Origin: Natranaerovirga hydrolytica
Lineage (GTDB): Bacteria > Bacillota > Clostridia > Lachnospirales > DSM-24629
Length of the DNA stretch: 64,000 nucleotides
Reading direction: 5' to 3'
Assembly: GCF_004339095.1 (NCBI RefSeq)
Contig: NZ_SMGQ01000011.1
Location: forward strand, 605,575-669,574
Shown here: positions 54,074-62,533 of the stretch, one piece after another
Position numbering within the stretch: the first letter of the stretch is position 1
Layout: every line of letters begins with the position of its first letter
Notes under the pieces: model-generated
What the model saw: only the letters and a program-made list of their open reading frames with translations
The model's database searches: none
What the model was told of the DNA's origin: nothing
Position numbers and translations under genes: made by a program

Positions 54074-54520
54074 TTAATAAAGATACAATAATGTAACGAC
54101 TATCCCTAGGATTGCCCCACCAAAAACTTCAATAGGGGTATGACCAATTAATTCTTTTAATCGTCCTTCAATTTTAAAATCTTTGTTCCCTAACTGCTCT
54201 ACTAATTTGTTAAGCACTTGTGCTTGCTTACCTGCTGCTCTTCTAACGCCTGAAGCATCATACATTACAATTAGCGCAAATACAAGACTAATGCCAAACA
54301 AAGGTGATTCATACCCGTTTAATTCGCCTACAGATACTGCCAATGCTGTAACTGTTGCTGTATGAGCACTTGGCATCCCACCTGAAGCAATCATTTTGGT
54401 AAAGTCTAATTCTTTTTCTTTAATAAGTGTTATAATAAGCTTTAGAAGTTGCGCAATGAACCAAGACAGTAATGCACTGATTAAAACTTTGTTATCAAAA
54501 ATCCCTATCAACCCTTTCAA
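54074..54520 (-). CDS. Divergent PAP2 family membrane protein (YuiD/DUF212)
   Basis: A 148-residue membrane protein with several hydrophobic segments and the acid-phosphatase-like motif GGMPSAHTATVTALAVSVG, followed by YDASGVRRAAGKQA and the second histidine in LIGHTPIEVFGGAILG. This is the YuiD/DUF212 group, a divergent relative of PAP2 lipid phosphatases; its substrate is unknown. Next to ispA a role on isoprenoid phosphates is conceivable but is my inference. I place a TTG start at 54520, six bases after GAGGTG; GTG 54529 is the alternative. Confidence 0.85.
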   Translation of the reverse strand: MKGLIGIFDNKVLISALLSWFIAQLLKLIITLIKEKELDFTKMIASGGMPSAHTATVTALAVSVGELNGYESPLFGISLVFALIVMYDASGVRRAAGKQAQVLNKLVEQLGNKDFKIEGRLKELIGHTPIEVFGGAILGIVVTLLYLY

Positions 54521-54530
54521 GTTTTGCACC

Positions 54531-55421
54531 TCATTTTTTTCTGTAAATTAAATACTCAACGATTTCAATTAAGAAATGGGCATTGTCATCAAGTTTTTTT
54601 AATGCTTCAATGGCTTCATTGGATAATTGTTTGATAATATCTTTTGACGCCTCAATCCCAACAAGTTGAACATATGTTGATTTATTATTTTTTTTGTCAC
54701 TGTTTACAGGCTTTCCTAATACTTTCATATCACTGGTAACATCTAGAATGTCATCTTGAATTTGAAATGCTAATCCAATTTTATAGGCAATATTCTGAAT
54801 GGCTTTAATGTCCTCTTCACAGGCACCACCCACCATTGCACCGCCTACCATTGACGCTTCTAATAATGCTGCCGTTTTGTGCTCATGAATAAATTCAAGT
54901 GTTTTTAAGTCAATGGATTTGTTTTCAGATTGTATATCAACTACTTGACCACCAATCATCCCATATATACCAGCTTTATGACTAATATACTGCATTGCTT
55001 GAACACATTCATACATCTTATCCTTCATCTCTAAACAAGCTTGGCTCATGATTTCAAAAGCATAATTTAATAAGGCATCTCCTGTTAAGACACCTAATGC
55101 TTCACCAAATTTTTTGTGAGTTGTTAATTGACCTCTTCTATAATCATCATTATCCATAGCAGGTAAATCATCATGAACCAATGAATAAGAATGTATCATT
55201 TCAATGGCTGCTAAAAATGGATAGATTTCTTTTTCATGATTGCCAAATAATTGGTAGGTTTCATACATTAGTATAGGTCTTAACCTTTTACCACCGACTG
55301 TTATGCTATATGCCATTGAATCTAATATATCTTTTTGAAGGCTACTTTCTTTTGGCAAAAAACCTCCAATTATTTCATTCATCTTTTTTTGTTTTTGTTT
55401 TAATTTTGTATCAAAGGACAT
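54531..55421 (-). CDS. ispA: Farnesyl diphosphate synthase family polyprenyl synthetase
   Basis: IspA joins isopentenyl and dimethylallyl units to geranyl and farnesyl diphosphate. The first aspartate-rich motif is in LVHDDLPAMDNDDYRRGQ and the second in FQIQDDILDVTSD; GGKRLRPILMYETY is also conserved. ATG 55421 (296 aa) lies behind GGAAGGAG. It follows xseB, and with dxs nearby supplies isoprenoid precursors. The exact chain length made cannot be read from the sequence. Confidence 0.94.
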   Translation of the reverse strand: MSFDTKLKQKQKKMNEIIGGFLPKESSLQKDILDSMAYSITVGGKRLRPILMYETYQLFGNHEKEIYPFLAAIEMIHSYSLVHDDLPAMDNDDYRRGQLTTHKKFGEALGVLTGDALLNYAFEIMSQACLEMKDKMYECVQAMQYISHKAGIYGMIGGQVVDIQSENKSIDLKTLEFIHEHKTAALLEASMVGGAMVGGACEEDIKAIQNIAYKIGLAFQIQDDILDVTSDMKVLGKPVNSDKKNNKSTYVQLVGIEASKDIIKQLSNEAIEALKKLDDNAHFLIEIVEYLIYRKK

Positions 55422-55451
55422 TTTTTCTCCTTCCAAATACTATATGCTATT

Positions 55452-55643
55452 TTAGTCTTCTTCATTTATAATTTCTATTTCTTTTTCAAGTTTATTCAAC
55501 GACTTGGAACAGTAACTTAATAATTCGTTACCTTTTTTATAAAGCTTAATGGATTCTTCTAAAGAGCATTCTTCATCTTCAAGTTCTTGTATAATCTTCT
55601 CTAAGTCATTTAAAGCTTCTTCAAACTGCATTTCTTTTTTCAA
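55452..55643 (-). CDS. xseB: Exodeoxyribonuclease VII small subunit
   Basis: XseB binds the C-terminal part of XseA in the single-strand-specific exonuclease VII. The 63-residue helical protein shows the family core FEEALNDLEKIIQELEDEEC and SLEESIKLYKKGNELLSYC. It begins one base after the xseA stop. Confidence 0.94.
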   Translation of the reverse strand: MKKEMQFEEALNDLEKIIQELEDEECSLEESIKLYKKGNELLSYCSKSLNKLEKEIEIINEED

Positions 55644-55644
55644 T

Positions 55645-56856
55645 TTACTCCCACCTTTTCTCCTTTATTTCATTTACATTTACTTTTAATTCTCCGTCTA
55701 CTAATTGCACCTTTAATGTTTGGTTCGTCTCTATATGGTTAATACTGGATACAATTTCTCCATTTGCATCCGTAATATGTGCCATACCTTTTTTTAAAGA
55801 ACGATAGGGCGAAAGGGCTTTTAACCTTTCATGAAACAACTCAATTTTATGGTTGTATTGAATTAATTTACTTTCTATTAAATAATCCATTTTATTTTCC
55901 AATTCCATTAAATACTGTTGATTTTGTTGTATATGATACAATGGATTGGTATAGTTCATTCTGAGTTGCTGTTGTTTGATAATATTATAAAAGTGTTCAA
56001 ACTTTCTTGTGATAATGGTGTTTAATTTATATTGGTATTGATTCATCATTTCGTCAATCATATCCATAGAAGGCACAGCTAATTCTGCTGCAGCCGAAGG
56101 TGTTGGTGCTCTTAAATCTGACACAAAATCTGCTATGGTAAAATCCGTTTCATGACCAACTGCACTTATAATAGGGGTCTTTGCATGATAAATGGCATAA
56201 GCAACTTTCTCCTCATTAAATGCCCAAAGATCTTCAATAGACCCGCCACCTCTTCCAACGATAATAATATCTATGTCTTGGATTTTGTCTAAGGTTTGTA
56301 TGCCTTTAACGATGTCTAAGGATGCCCCTTGGCCTTGTACCAAAGAAGGATACAATACAACTTCAATACAAGTGTTTCTTCTTTTGATAACATTTTTAAT
56401 ATCTTCTATGGCTGCTCCTGTTGGTGACGTAATGATTCCGATTTTTTTTGGAAATTTGGGTATGGCTTTTTTTATGTCTTGACGAAATAAGCCTTCTTTT
56501 TCAAGCCTTCTTTTTAATTCTTCAAATTTTTGATACAAAGCGCCTATTCCGTCTAATTGTACCTGTTGAACATATACTTGATATTGTCCTGTTCGTTCAT
56601 AAACAGACACATACCCTCTAGCAACAATATTCATACCTTCTTCTAATTCACAAGGTAATAAATCTGTATATCGATTAAAAAGCACACACGAAATGGCACT
56701 GGTTTGATCTTTTAATGTAAAATAAATGTGACCTGAGCTATGTTTTTTATAATTGGATATTTCACCTTTTACCCAAATATCATTTAAAACATAGTCTTGT
56801 ACAAATACATTTTTAATATATGCATTAACTTGTCCTACAGAAAAAATATTTTTCAT
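55645..56856 (-). CDS. xseA: Exodeoxyribonuclease VII large subunit
   Basis: XseA is the catalytic subunit of exonuclease VII. An OB-fold N-terminus (SVGQVNAYIKNVFVQD, with WVKGEISNYKKHSSGHIYF) precedes the catalytic domain (ITSPTGAAIEDIKNVIKRR, IIVGRGGGSIEDLWAFNEE, SAVGHETDFTIADFVSDLRA) and a coiled-coil that binds XseB. Length 403 aa, close to the usual. The folD gene often found between nusB and xseA in Bacillus is absent here. Confidence 0.96.
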   Translation of the reverse strand: MKNIFSVGQVNAYIKNVFVQDYVLNDIWVKGEISNYKKHSSGHIYFTLKDQTSAISCVLFNRYTDLLPCELEEGMNIVARGYVSVYERTGQYQVYVQQVQLDGIGALYQKFEELKRRLEKEGLFRQDIKKAIPKFPKKIGIITSPTGAAIEDIKNVIKRRNTCIEVVLYPSLVQGQGASLDIVKGIQTLDKIQDIDIIIVGRGGGSIEDLWAFNEEKVAYAIYHAKTPIISAVGHETDFTIADFVSDLRAPTPSAAAELAVPSMDMIDEMMNQYQYKLNTIITRKFEHFYNIIKQQQLRMNYTNPLYHIQQNQQYLMELENKMDYLIESKLIQYNHKIELFHERLKALSPYRSLKKGMAHITDANGEIVSSINHIETNQTLKVQLVDGELKVNVNEIKEKRWE

Positions 56857-56899
56857 TTGTAAAACTCCTTTATAGCCAATTTATGCTATTTTGTTACTA

Positions 56900-57298
56900 C
56901 TAATTAATGATTTTTCCTAATATACCATTAATAAAGGACGGAGAGGACTCTCCACCGTATTTTTTTGCAATCTCTATTGCTTCATTAATAGAAACATTTG
57001 TGGGTATTTCGTCCATATAATTAATTTCAAACAAAGCCAATCTCAGTATGGTTAAATCTACTTTTGCCATTCGACTGACTTTCCACTTCTCAGTGTTTGT
57101 ATTAATGATTTCATCTATTGCCTCTAGTTTTAGTATCATTTCATCGATTTGAGAGTCTATATAATTTTTATTTTCTTCATCATTAGATTCTATGGATTCA
57201 AGATACATTGTTTTTTGTTCTTGATAATCATCTATAGGATTAAATTCTACTCTAAACAATATTTTAAAAATATGTTCTCTTATTTGTCTTCTTGTCAT
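56900..57298 (-). CDS. nusB: Transcription antitermination factor NusB
   Basis: NusB with NusE binds boxA RNA to keep rRNA transcription going. The all-helical 132-residue protein begins MTRRQIREHIFKILFRVEF and has LRLALFEINYMDEIPTNVSINEAIEIAKKYGG-type family features, which I see as PTNVSINEAIEIAKKYG and SFINGILGKI. It leads the nusB-xseA-xseB-ispA run. Confidence 0.95.
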   Translation of the reverse strand: MTRRQIREHIFKILFRVEFNPIDDYQEQKTMYLESIESNDEENKNYIDSQIDEMILKLEAIDEIINTNTEKWKVSRMAKVDLTILRLALFEINYMDEIPTNVSINEAIEIAKKYGGESSPSFINGILGKIIN

Positions 57299-57314
57299 TT
57301 ATTTTTCCTCCTAA

Positions 57315-57349
57315 TGTGTGTTATTATAAGTCTACCAATAAACACACAA
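57315..57349 (-). promoter_or_regulatory. Possible nusB promoter within an inverted repeat
   Basis: TTGTGT (57344-57349), a short 15-base spacer and TATAAT (57323-57328). Eight-base arms TGTGTGTT (57341-57348, minus strand) and AACACACA (57315-57322) flank the -10. This could be an operator, or a chance AT/GT pattern. Confidence 0.4.
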
Positions 57350-57354
57350 GTTAA

Positions 57355-57383
57355 AACCCTTAAATAATTACTATTTAAGGGTT
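57355..57383 (-). terminator. Terminator downstream of the Asp23 gene
   Basis: AACCCTTAAATA and TATTTAAGGGTT form a perfect 12-bp stem with a 5-base loop, followed by TT on the minus strand, 45 bp after the stop. Confidence 0.7.
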
Positions 57384-57427
57384 ATGATAATTATACACTA
57401 TTTATTTACAATAAAAAAGAAGAAAAT

Positions 57428-57808
57428 CTATTTATTTTCGACATTTACGCCAGCAATTCTTACATTTACTTCTGATACTGTAAGACCCGTCATTGTCTCA
57501 ATTGCTGATTTAACACGTTCTTGTACGATACTAGATACTTCTGGAATGCTGTAACCATATTCTAAATTAAGTGCTAAATCGACTACAACATCTTTTTCTC
57601 CTAGTTCAACTTTTACCCCTTTAGAAAGATTCTTCATTCCTAATTTACTAACCAATTCACCTGTCATATTGCCTGCCATAGTCGATACGCCTTCTACTTC
57701 TGTTGCCGCTAAGCCTGCAATAATGGCAACCACATCATCTGCAATATGAACTTCTCCAACTTGATCTTTTTGATGTATTTTATAAACATTTCTATTATCC
57801 ATATTCAT
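57428..57808 (-). CDS. Asp23/Gls24 family protein (YqhY)
   Basis: A 126-residue Asp23 protein: VGEVHIADDVVAIIAGLAAT, VEGVSTMAG, GVKVELGEKDVVVDLALNLE and a C-terminal VSEVNVRIAGVNV. It lies next to nusB, the place of Bacillus yqhY, whose loss disturbs fatty acid synthesis; the accBC genes that adjoin it there are missing here. ATG 57808 follows AAAGGG. A good promoter (57907-57935) and a downstream terminator suggest it is transcribed alone. Confidence 0.9.
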   Translation of the reverse strand: MNMDNRNVYKIHQKDQVGEVHIADDVVAIIAGLAATEVEGVSTMAGNMTGELVSKLGMKNLSKGVKVELGEKDVVVDLALNLEYGYSIPEVSSIVQERVKSAIETMTGLTVSEVNVRIAGVNVENK

Positions 57809-57906
57809 ATTCAGCCCTTTCCAATTATTTTACACTATTACAATTGGTTTTTTGAAACATTTTTATATCTTGGTTTAATCATATTAGTGTATTCATCTTT
57901 AGTATT

Positions 57907-57935
57907 ATTATATCGAATCTATTAGCCATTTGCAA
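57907..57935 (-). promoter_or_regulatory. Promoter of the yqhY-like gene
   Basis: TTGCAA (57930-57935), 17-base spacer, TATAAT (57907-57912). The long leader (about 95 nt) contains no clear terminator. Confidence 0.65.
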
Positions 57936-57953
57936 ACATAAATTATCTTTTAT

Positions 57954-58652
57954 TTATTGATTGTAAGGTGTTATAACCACCTCTTCAGCTGGGTAGCCTG
58001 TAATATTTGTAATAACATCAATGATTTGAGCCCTATCTACATCGCTTACTTCTGCTCTACTCACCACAACATCTACTCTTTGTGAGTCAGATAACATTCT
58101 TACATAAACATTATTAAAGCCTTTTGCTTTTAACATATCTTCTGCTGCTGCTTCTTTTTCAATTCGTTTTTGCAAATTAATCATTTCATTTGTAGCCACT
58201 TCTTTTTGTTCATCTGTTAGATTTGTACTATTAATAATGGATAATAGTGTTTCTCTTTCTCTAGATCTGGTTTGCTCTCTGTCAATTTTTACACTTATAA
58301 AATAATCACTAATATTAAGTGGATTACTTGTAAAGATTGCTTCACCTGGTTGTGACTGACCATAATCTTCACTTTGTACAGATGTTTCTTCTACTTCTAT
58401 TCCTTCATTTGTTTCATCCGTTTCATTACCTTCTGAAGTGTTTTTTTCAGGCTGTTGATAGTCAATAATATTATTGACTTCAATATCGGAATCTTCATTA
58501 GGAACCAATGCACTTTCTATATTTTGACTATCTGTAGGAACAATATCATCTGGATTAGGTATGTTATTTTGTGTAAAATTAAGATAACCTGCAATAGCAA
58601 TCATTATTACTAAAGAAGTAATAACAACTTGATTTCTTTTAAAAATATTCAC
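57954..58652 (-). CDS. spoIIIAH: Stage III sporulation protein AH
   Basis: SpoIIIAH spans the mother-cell membrane and binds forespore SpoIIQ across the intermembrane space, forming the feeding-tube channel. An N-terminal membrane segment (about residues 9-26) is followed by an acidic, low-complexity linker (about 30-105) and a C-terminal YscJ/FliF-like ring-building domain ending DVITNITGYPAEEVVITPYN. Length 232 aa. It is the last gene of the operon. Confidence 0.94.
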   Translation of the reverse strand: MNIFKRNQVVITSLVIMIAIAGYLNFTQNNIPNPDDIVPTDSQNIESALVPNEDSDIEVNNIIDYQQPEKNTSEGNETDETNEGIEVEETSVQSEDYGQSQPGEAIFTSNPLNISDYFISVKIDREQTRSRERETLLSIINSTNLTDEQKEVATNEMINLQKRIEKEAAAEDMLKAKGFNNVYVRMLSDSQRVDVVVSRAEVSDVDRAQIIDVITNITGYPAEEVVITPYNQ

Positions 58653-58665
58653 TATGTATTCCTCC

Positions 58666-59256
58666 TTAATTTGAAACCATTTTCATTACTTTTATTTTAT
58701 GCGATGGAATATTGAATAATACCTCTGTAGCATTAATTAAGTCACTTTTCACCTGTGGTATGTCTCCTCCTTGGGCTACAATGACAACGCCATTTACCAC
58801 TGGTTCTAGTTCTTTAATAACAAATGGTGTATACGTACCATCTCTATTATTATTTAATACTGTTGTTTCTTCTTCTCTCGTTTCTATACTTGAGCGTTCA
58901 CCTCCTTGAGCATCTTTTTCCTCTACTTGGCTCAAACTACTTGGACTATCTTTATTTACAACCAATTCTCTAGAAGCACTAATGGTTAACATTACTTCTA
59001 CTTTTCCAACACCATTAACTTTTCCTAATACTTCTTTTAACTTTTCTTCCATTTCTTCTTCATAGGTTTTCTCCGTTGTTCCAGCATTGTTAAGAACCTG
59101 AATACTCTCATATACTTCACCTTCATTTTCTAAATCATCTTCAAACATATTTCTTGACAGCATTAATAGCAACACACCAAAAACTAACAAAATAACGAGT
59201 TTTTCAATACCAATTTTTTTGATGGAAAAATTCTTGGTATCTATTAATTTGTTCAT
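58666..59256 (-). CDS. spoIIIAG: Stage III sporulation protein AG
   Basis: SpoIIIAG forms a large ring in the channel between mother cell and forespore. One membrane helix (about residues 19-36) precedes a ring-building domain with KLKEVLGKVNGVGKVEVMLT and VVIVAQGGDIPQVKSDLINA. ATG 59256 (196 aa) is behind AAGGTGAG; the frame extends 16 codons upstream to within a few bases of the dispersed repeat that separates it from spoIIIAF. Confidence 0.94.
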   Translation of the reverse strand: MNKLIDTKNFSIKKIGIEKLVILLVFGVLLLMLSRNMFEDDLENEGEVYESIQVLNNAGTTEKTYEEEMEEKLKEVLGKVNGVGKVEVMLTISASRELVVNKDSPSSLSQVEEKDAQGGERSSIETREEETTVLNNNRDGTYTPFVIKELEPVVNGVVIVAQGGDIPQVKSDLINATEVLFNIPSHKIKVMKMVSN

Positions 59257-59284
59257 TGTCTCACCTTCTATTTGTATTTTTTTA

Positions 59285-59385
59285 TATGAAAGTTTGATTT
59301 TCAAACTTATTTATAAGGATTTAAAAACCAAGCTTTCAACTAAACTTGTGTGTCTTACGCCAGTAAAAGGCCTATTACAAGTTAG
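59285..59385 (-). repeat. Diverged full copy of dispersed repeat inside the spoIIIA operon
   Basis: Outer arms TGAAAG and CTTTCA and most of hairpin 2 still pair although the sequence differs widely from other copies. Hairpin 1 retains GTCTTACGCCAGTAAAAGGCC. It occupies most of the 177-bp spoIIIAF-spoIIIAG gap. Confidence 0.7.
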
Positions 59386-59433
59386 TATTTATCTGCCAGT
59401 AATTTATGTACCCTTTAATGTCTATTAGATTAT

Positions 59434-60036
59434 TTAATGACTTATACTTATATTTATATTATCTGTTGATAAGTTATAGAAGTTAATTAAATGATTTTTT
59501 ATTCTTTTTTCATAAACGATTTGTTCTGGTGTTTTAACTTCTGTGGATGTATCTGATGATATAATAATTTGATTTATTTTTATGGTTTCTGATTCCTTAA
59601 CATCTCTTAATGAAGCATTAATATTCACCTGTGTTATCTCTCCAAATGTATCACTTTGAAACTCTGTATCCACACGTACACCAACGTCATTAACAACAAT
59701 GTCATCTTTTTCTAATAAATATTTTATTTGATTTTCAATTTCTCTTGTGTAAGACTCTGCAATGAGCTGTTCTTGTTCTTTGCTTAATTCGCTGTATTGT
59801 TTTTTGACTAAGTTATGGTCTAATCGATACCTTTCATTTAAAATACCCATATTAATTTGTTCATTAATCCCACTAAAAGAGGCAATAGGCATTAATATAA
59901 TAAACATCAGGATTAAGCCTGTAAAAACTTTAATGTATTTAATGTATTGCCCTTGTGGCAATAAACTTTGTATAATGGTTATTAAAATTAAGTATATAAC
60001 AATATTTTTTACCCAATCTTGTATATATTGAATCAT
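59434..60036 (-). CDS. spoIIIAF: Stage III sporulation protein AF
   Basis: SpoIIIAF is a membrane component of the SpoIIIA-SpoIIQ complex. Two N-terminal membrane helices (IQDWVKNIVIYLILITIIQS and KYIKVFTGLILMFIILMPIA) are followed by a soluble ring-building-like domain. ATG 60036 (200 aa) follows AGGTG, which overlaps the end of spoIIIAE; a GTG three codons earlier lies in that site. Confidence 0.92.
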   Translation of the reverse strand: MIQYIQDWVKNIVIYLILITIIQSLLPQGQYIKYIKVFTGLILMFIILMPIASFSGINEQINMGILNERYRLDHNLVKKQYSELSKEQEQLIAESYTREIENQIKYLLEKDDIVVNDVGVRVDTEFQSDTFGEITQVNINASLRDVKESETIKINQIIISSDTSTEVKTPEQIVYEKRIKNHLINFYNLSTDNINISISH

Positions 60037-60041
60037 TTTTA

Positions 60042-61199
60042 TCACCTAGATATATATAGTGTATTTGTTGCAATGGAAATAATGGCTATAGAGATTACAA
60101 AAAGTAGCACCACTGTAAATACTGCTCCTAATAATAGTTTGGTACTCTCACCGATGCCACTTAGGCAATTAACCACCCTTTTATTGGATATCGGTTGTAT
60201 AATAGCCGCTACACCTTTGTACATCAGTATAAATGCAATAATCTTAATGATGGGTATAAAACATATGGTTATTAGAATAATGACCCCACCAACACCTACA
60301 GCATTTTTAATAATCATTGTGGACCCTAATACAGTATCTGCAACACCATCTAAAGTTGGCCCCACTACTGGAACAATTTGCATTGCATTTTTTATGGATT
60401 TGTTGGTTACCGTATCCACAAGAGGCAAGGTTAGACTTTGTAATATATTCAAACCAAAAAATAGCATTGTAATGGTTTTTAATGTCCAACTGATACCCCC
60501 TTTTATTAATTCTGTTAACTTGGATAATATATGTTCTTCTGTTATGTTATTGGCAATTTCTAAAAGAACCACAATGTTAATGAGTGGCAACAATGCTTTT
60601 AAAATAAACCAATCAATGATTCCAATGAGTAAAAGTGTGGTTTGATGAAACATGATTGTAGAGCTATAACTGCCTGATAAAGCTACTGTGGAAAAATAAC
60701 TGGGTACCAATGCATACATAAAGGTTAACGATTGACTAATAACGGTTTCTGCTACCTGACTAACCATTTGAAACGTTGTTATTAATATGGCAGATAATAT
60801 TAAGTAAGTAACGAAAAAACCCACTTCACTAATGTATTTGCTATCAAAGGCTGATGTAAAATTGGTAAAAATGGCTATAATAATGGTTATGAGTATAAGC
60901 TGCATCATAAAGTCTTTATTTAAGAAAACTTCCTCTAAAATGGATTCTATACCCAGCTTAAATAAGTTCATAACCGACAGCTCTAACTCGTTTGAAATAA
61001 TCTTATTGATTAATGTTCTAAAATTCAAAGACTCTTCATTAACTTGTTCCATTGCAATGCCATCTATTGTTTCTTGTATATTGTCATAATCAATGGCACG
61101 GTCTTGTTGGGTATGGATATAGTCTTCATATTCTTGGGCTTGAATGTTTATAGGGCATATACAAATTATTATTATAATAAGCCATAAGCTTTTGTTCAT
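60042..61199 (-). CDS. spoIIIAE: Stage III sporulation protein AE
   Basis: SpoIIIAE is the large polytopic subunit of the SpoIIIA complex and may form the transport pore in the mother-cell membrane. A cleavable-looking signal (MNKSLWLIIIIICICPINIQA) is followed by a soluble segment and about six to eight hydrophobic helices from residue 100 on, with GISWTLKTITMLFFGLNILQ and VVGPTLDGVADTVLGS conserved. Length 385 aa. Confidence 0.95.
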   Translation of the reverse strand: MNKSLWLIIIIICICPINIQAQEYEDYIHTQQDRAIDYDNIQETIDGIAMEQVNEESLNFRTLINKIISNELELSVMNLFKLGIESILEEVFLNKDFMMQLILITIIIAIFTNFTSAFDSKYISEVGFFVTYLILSAILITTFQMVSQVAETVISQSLTFMYALVPSYFSTVALSGSYSSTIMFHQTTLLLIGIIDWFILKALLPLINIVVLLEIANNITEEHILSKLTELIKGGISWTLKTITMLFFGLNILQSLTLPLVDTVTNKSIKNAMQIVPVVGPTLDGVADTVLGSTMIIKNAVGVGGVIILITICFIPIIKIIAFILMYKGVAAIIQPISNKRVVNCLSGIGESTKLLLGAVFTVVLLFVISIAIISIATNTLYISR

Positions 61200-61270
61200 T
61201 TTTTTTCATCCTTTCGTTTTGTCACTAGGTACAAAACAAAGTTGACTTCTCAGAAAGTTTTTTCTTTGGT

Positions 61271-61654
61271 TCATAAAAACAGTGTAATGGTATCAATAAC
61301 AGATAATAGAATAGGTAAACTGACAAATAAAATAGATAATTTACCTACAATCTCTATTTGTGAAGCAATGGCTGAGTAACCTGCATCTTTGCATAATTGG
61401 GAGCCAAATTCTGCTATGTAAGCAATTCCTATAATTTTTAACAAGATATCAATATAAAGGTTACTAATGGTAATATTATTTTGAATGCCATTAATAGTTT
61501 CAACAATCACATCTAATTTATCAACTGCAAAATAAAAAATAATAATGGCTGTTGCCAAACTAATATACATACCATATTCTTGATTTTTATTCTTAAATTG
61601 TATGGCTAGTAATACTGCTACAATACCGATAATGGTTATCTGAGTAATATTCAT
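61271..61654 (-). CDS. spoIIIAD: Stage III sporulation protein AD
   Basis: A 127-residue membrane protein with three to four helices (ITQITIIGIVAVLLAIQF, GMYISLATAIIIFYFAVDKL and two more), including the conserved AYIAEFGSQLCKDAGYSAIA. Part of the SpoIIIA membrane complex. It follows spoIIIAC by 14 bp. Confidence 0.94.
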   Translation of the reverse strand: MNITQITIIGIVAVLLAIQFKNKNQEYGMYISLATAIIIFYFAVDKLDVIVETINGIQNNITISNLYIDILLKIIGIAYIAEFGSQLCKDAGYSAIASQIEIVGKLSILFVSLPILLSVIDTITLFL

Positions 61655-61668
61655 CTTTTCACACCCTT

Positions 61669-61863
61669 TTATAGATGAAAAATTCTACGGATTGTCTCAA
61701 ATAGTTCACCAATGTATGGTATGACCCAAAACAATACCAACACCAGTCCTGCTAAAGTGGTTAAAAAGGCATGTTCTTCTCTACCTGTATGTTTTAATAC
61801 TGTATTAATGACAGATACTAAAATACCAACTGCAGCAATTTGAAAAATTAATGTTATATCCAT
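61669..61863 (-). CDS. spoIIIAC: Stage III sporulation protein AC
   Basis: A 64-residue protein with two membrane helices (ITLIFQIAAVGILVSVINTV and FLTTLAGLVLVLFWVIPYI) joined by a short polar loop (KHTGREEHA). This is the expected size and pattern for SpoIIIAC. A 134-bp gap with no gene separates it from spoIIIAB. Confidence 0.95.
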   Translation of the reverse strand: MDITLIFQIAAVGILVSVINTVLKHTGREEHAFLTTLAGLVLVLFWVIPYIGELFETIRRIFHL

Positions 61864-61997
61864 CTTAATTCCCCTCTCTTTAGTAAATACATCACTAATG
61901 TAATTCTGTTTCTATGTGCATTCCGTTTCTCATATAAAGAGACTAATTACATAAGCTTAACCCTTTAAATCATTGAATTTCAACGTCATTATTTCAT

Positions 61998-62519
61998 CTA
62001 AATGAAGAGTATCGCAATTAAAATGCCACCTAAAAACCCTAAGTTTTTATATAGTTTTTCTGATTTAATATTGTTTTCGCTTACAAATTTTATTTCTTCC
62101 TCTAATTGTTCTATATACATATTGATGGTATTGATTTGCATTTCCTTATCTAAGTAACCTAAGGTTTCACCAATCTGTTCTATTTTTAATAAATCTTGTT
62201 TTTTAAGATAAGTATTTTTTAATTTTTGCTCTATGGCTGCACACCATATATGATGCAAATTGTTCCCATCAAATTTTTTCAGTTCTTGAGATACCATTTT
62301 CAAAAATTCTTTAAACACATTGTTGCTTCTATTGGATATGTCTTCTAGGGCTTCTGGTAATGGCGAAAGAGAATATTTAATTTCTCCTCTTAGCATAATT
62401 AATGTTTTTTTTAAGTTTTGTAGCCCTTCTAAACGATAGACCAATGACCGACTATAATGCAATCCTATTAAAGTTGAAGATGTAATGGTTAATAGAATAC
62501 CCAATACCTTAATATACAT
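61998..62519 (-). CDS. spoIIIAB: Stage III sporulation protein AB
   Basis: SpoIIIAB resembles the GspF membrane proteins of type II secretion. A membrane helix at each end (MYIKVLGILLTITSSTLIGL and NLGFLGGILIAILFI) flanks a cytoplasmic helical bundle with LEGLQNLKKTLIMLRGEIKY and GLQ/QIGETLGYLDKEMQ-like features. Length 173 aa. It lies 14 bp after spoIIIAA, whose ATPase it is thought to contact. Confidence 0.95.
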   Translation of the reverse strand: MYIKVLGILLTITSSTLIGLHYSRSLVYRLEGLQNLKKTLIMLRGEIKYSLSPLPEALEDISNRSNNVFKEFLKMVSQELKKFDGNNLHHIWCAAIEQKLKNTYLKKQDLLKIEQIGETLGYLDKEMQINTINMYIEQLEEEIKFVSENNIKSEKLYKNLGFLGGILIAILFI

Positions 62520-62533
62520 TTGATCCCCTCTAT

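Noticed and set aside
60019-60645. Plus-strand 208-codon frame
   Set aside because: Lies antisense to spoIIIAE, which has clear family features; no ribosome site or recognisable domain.
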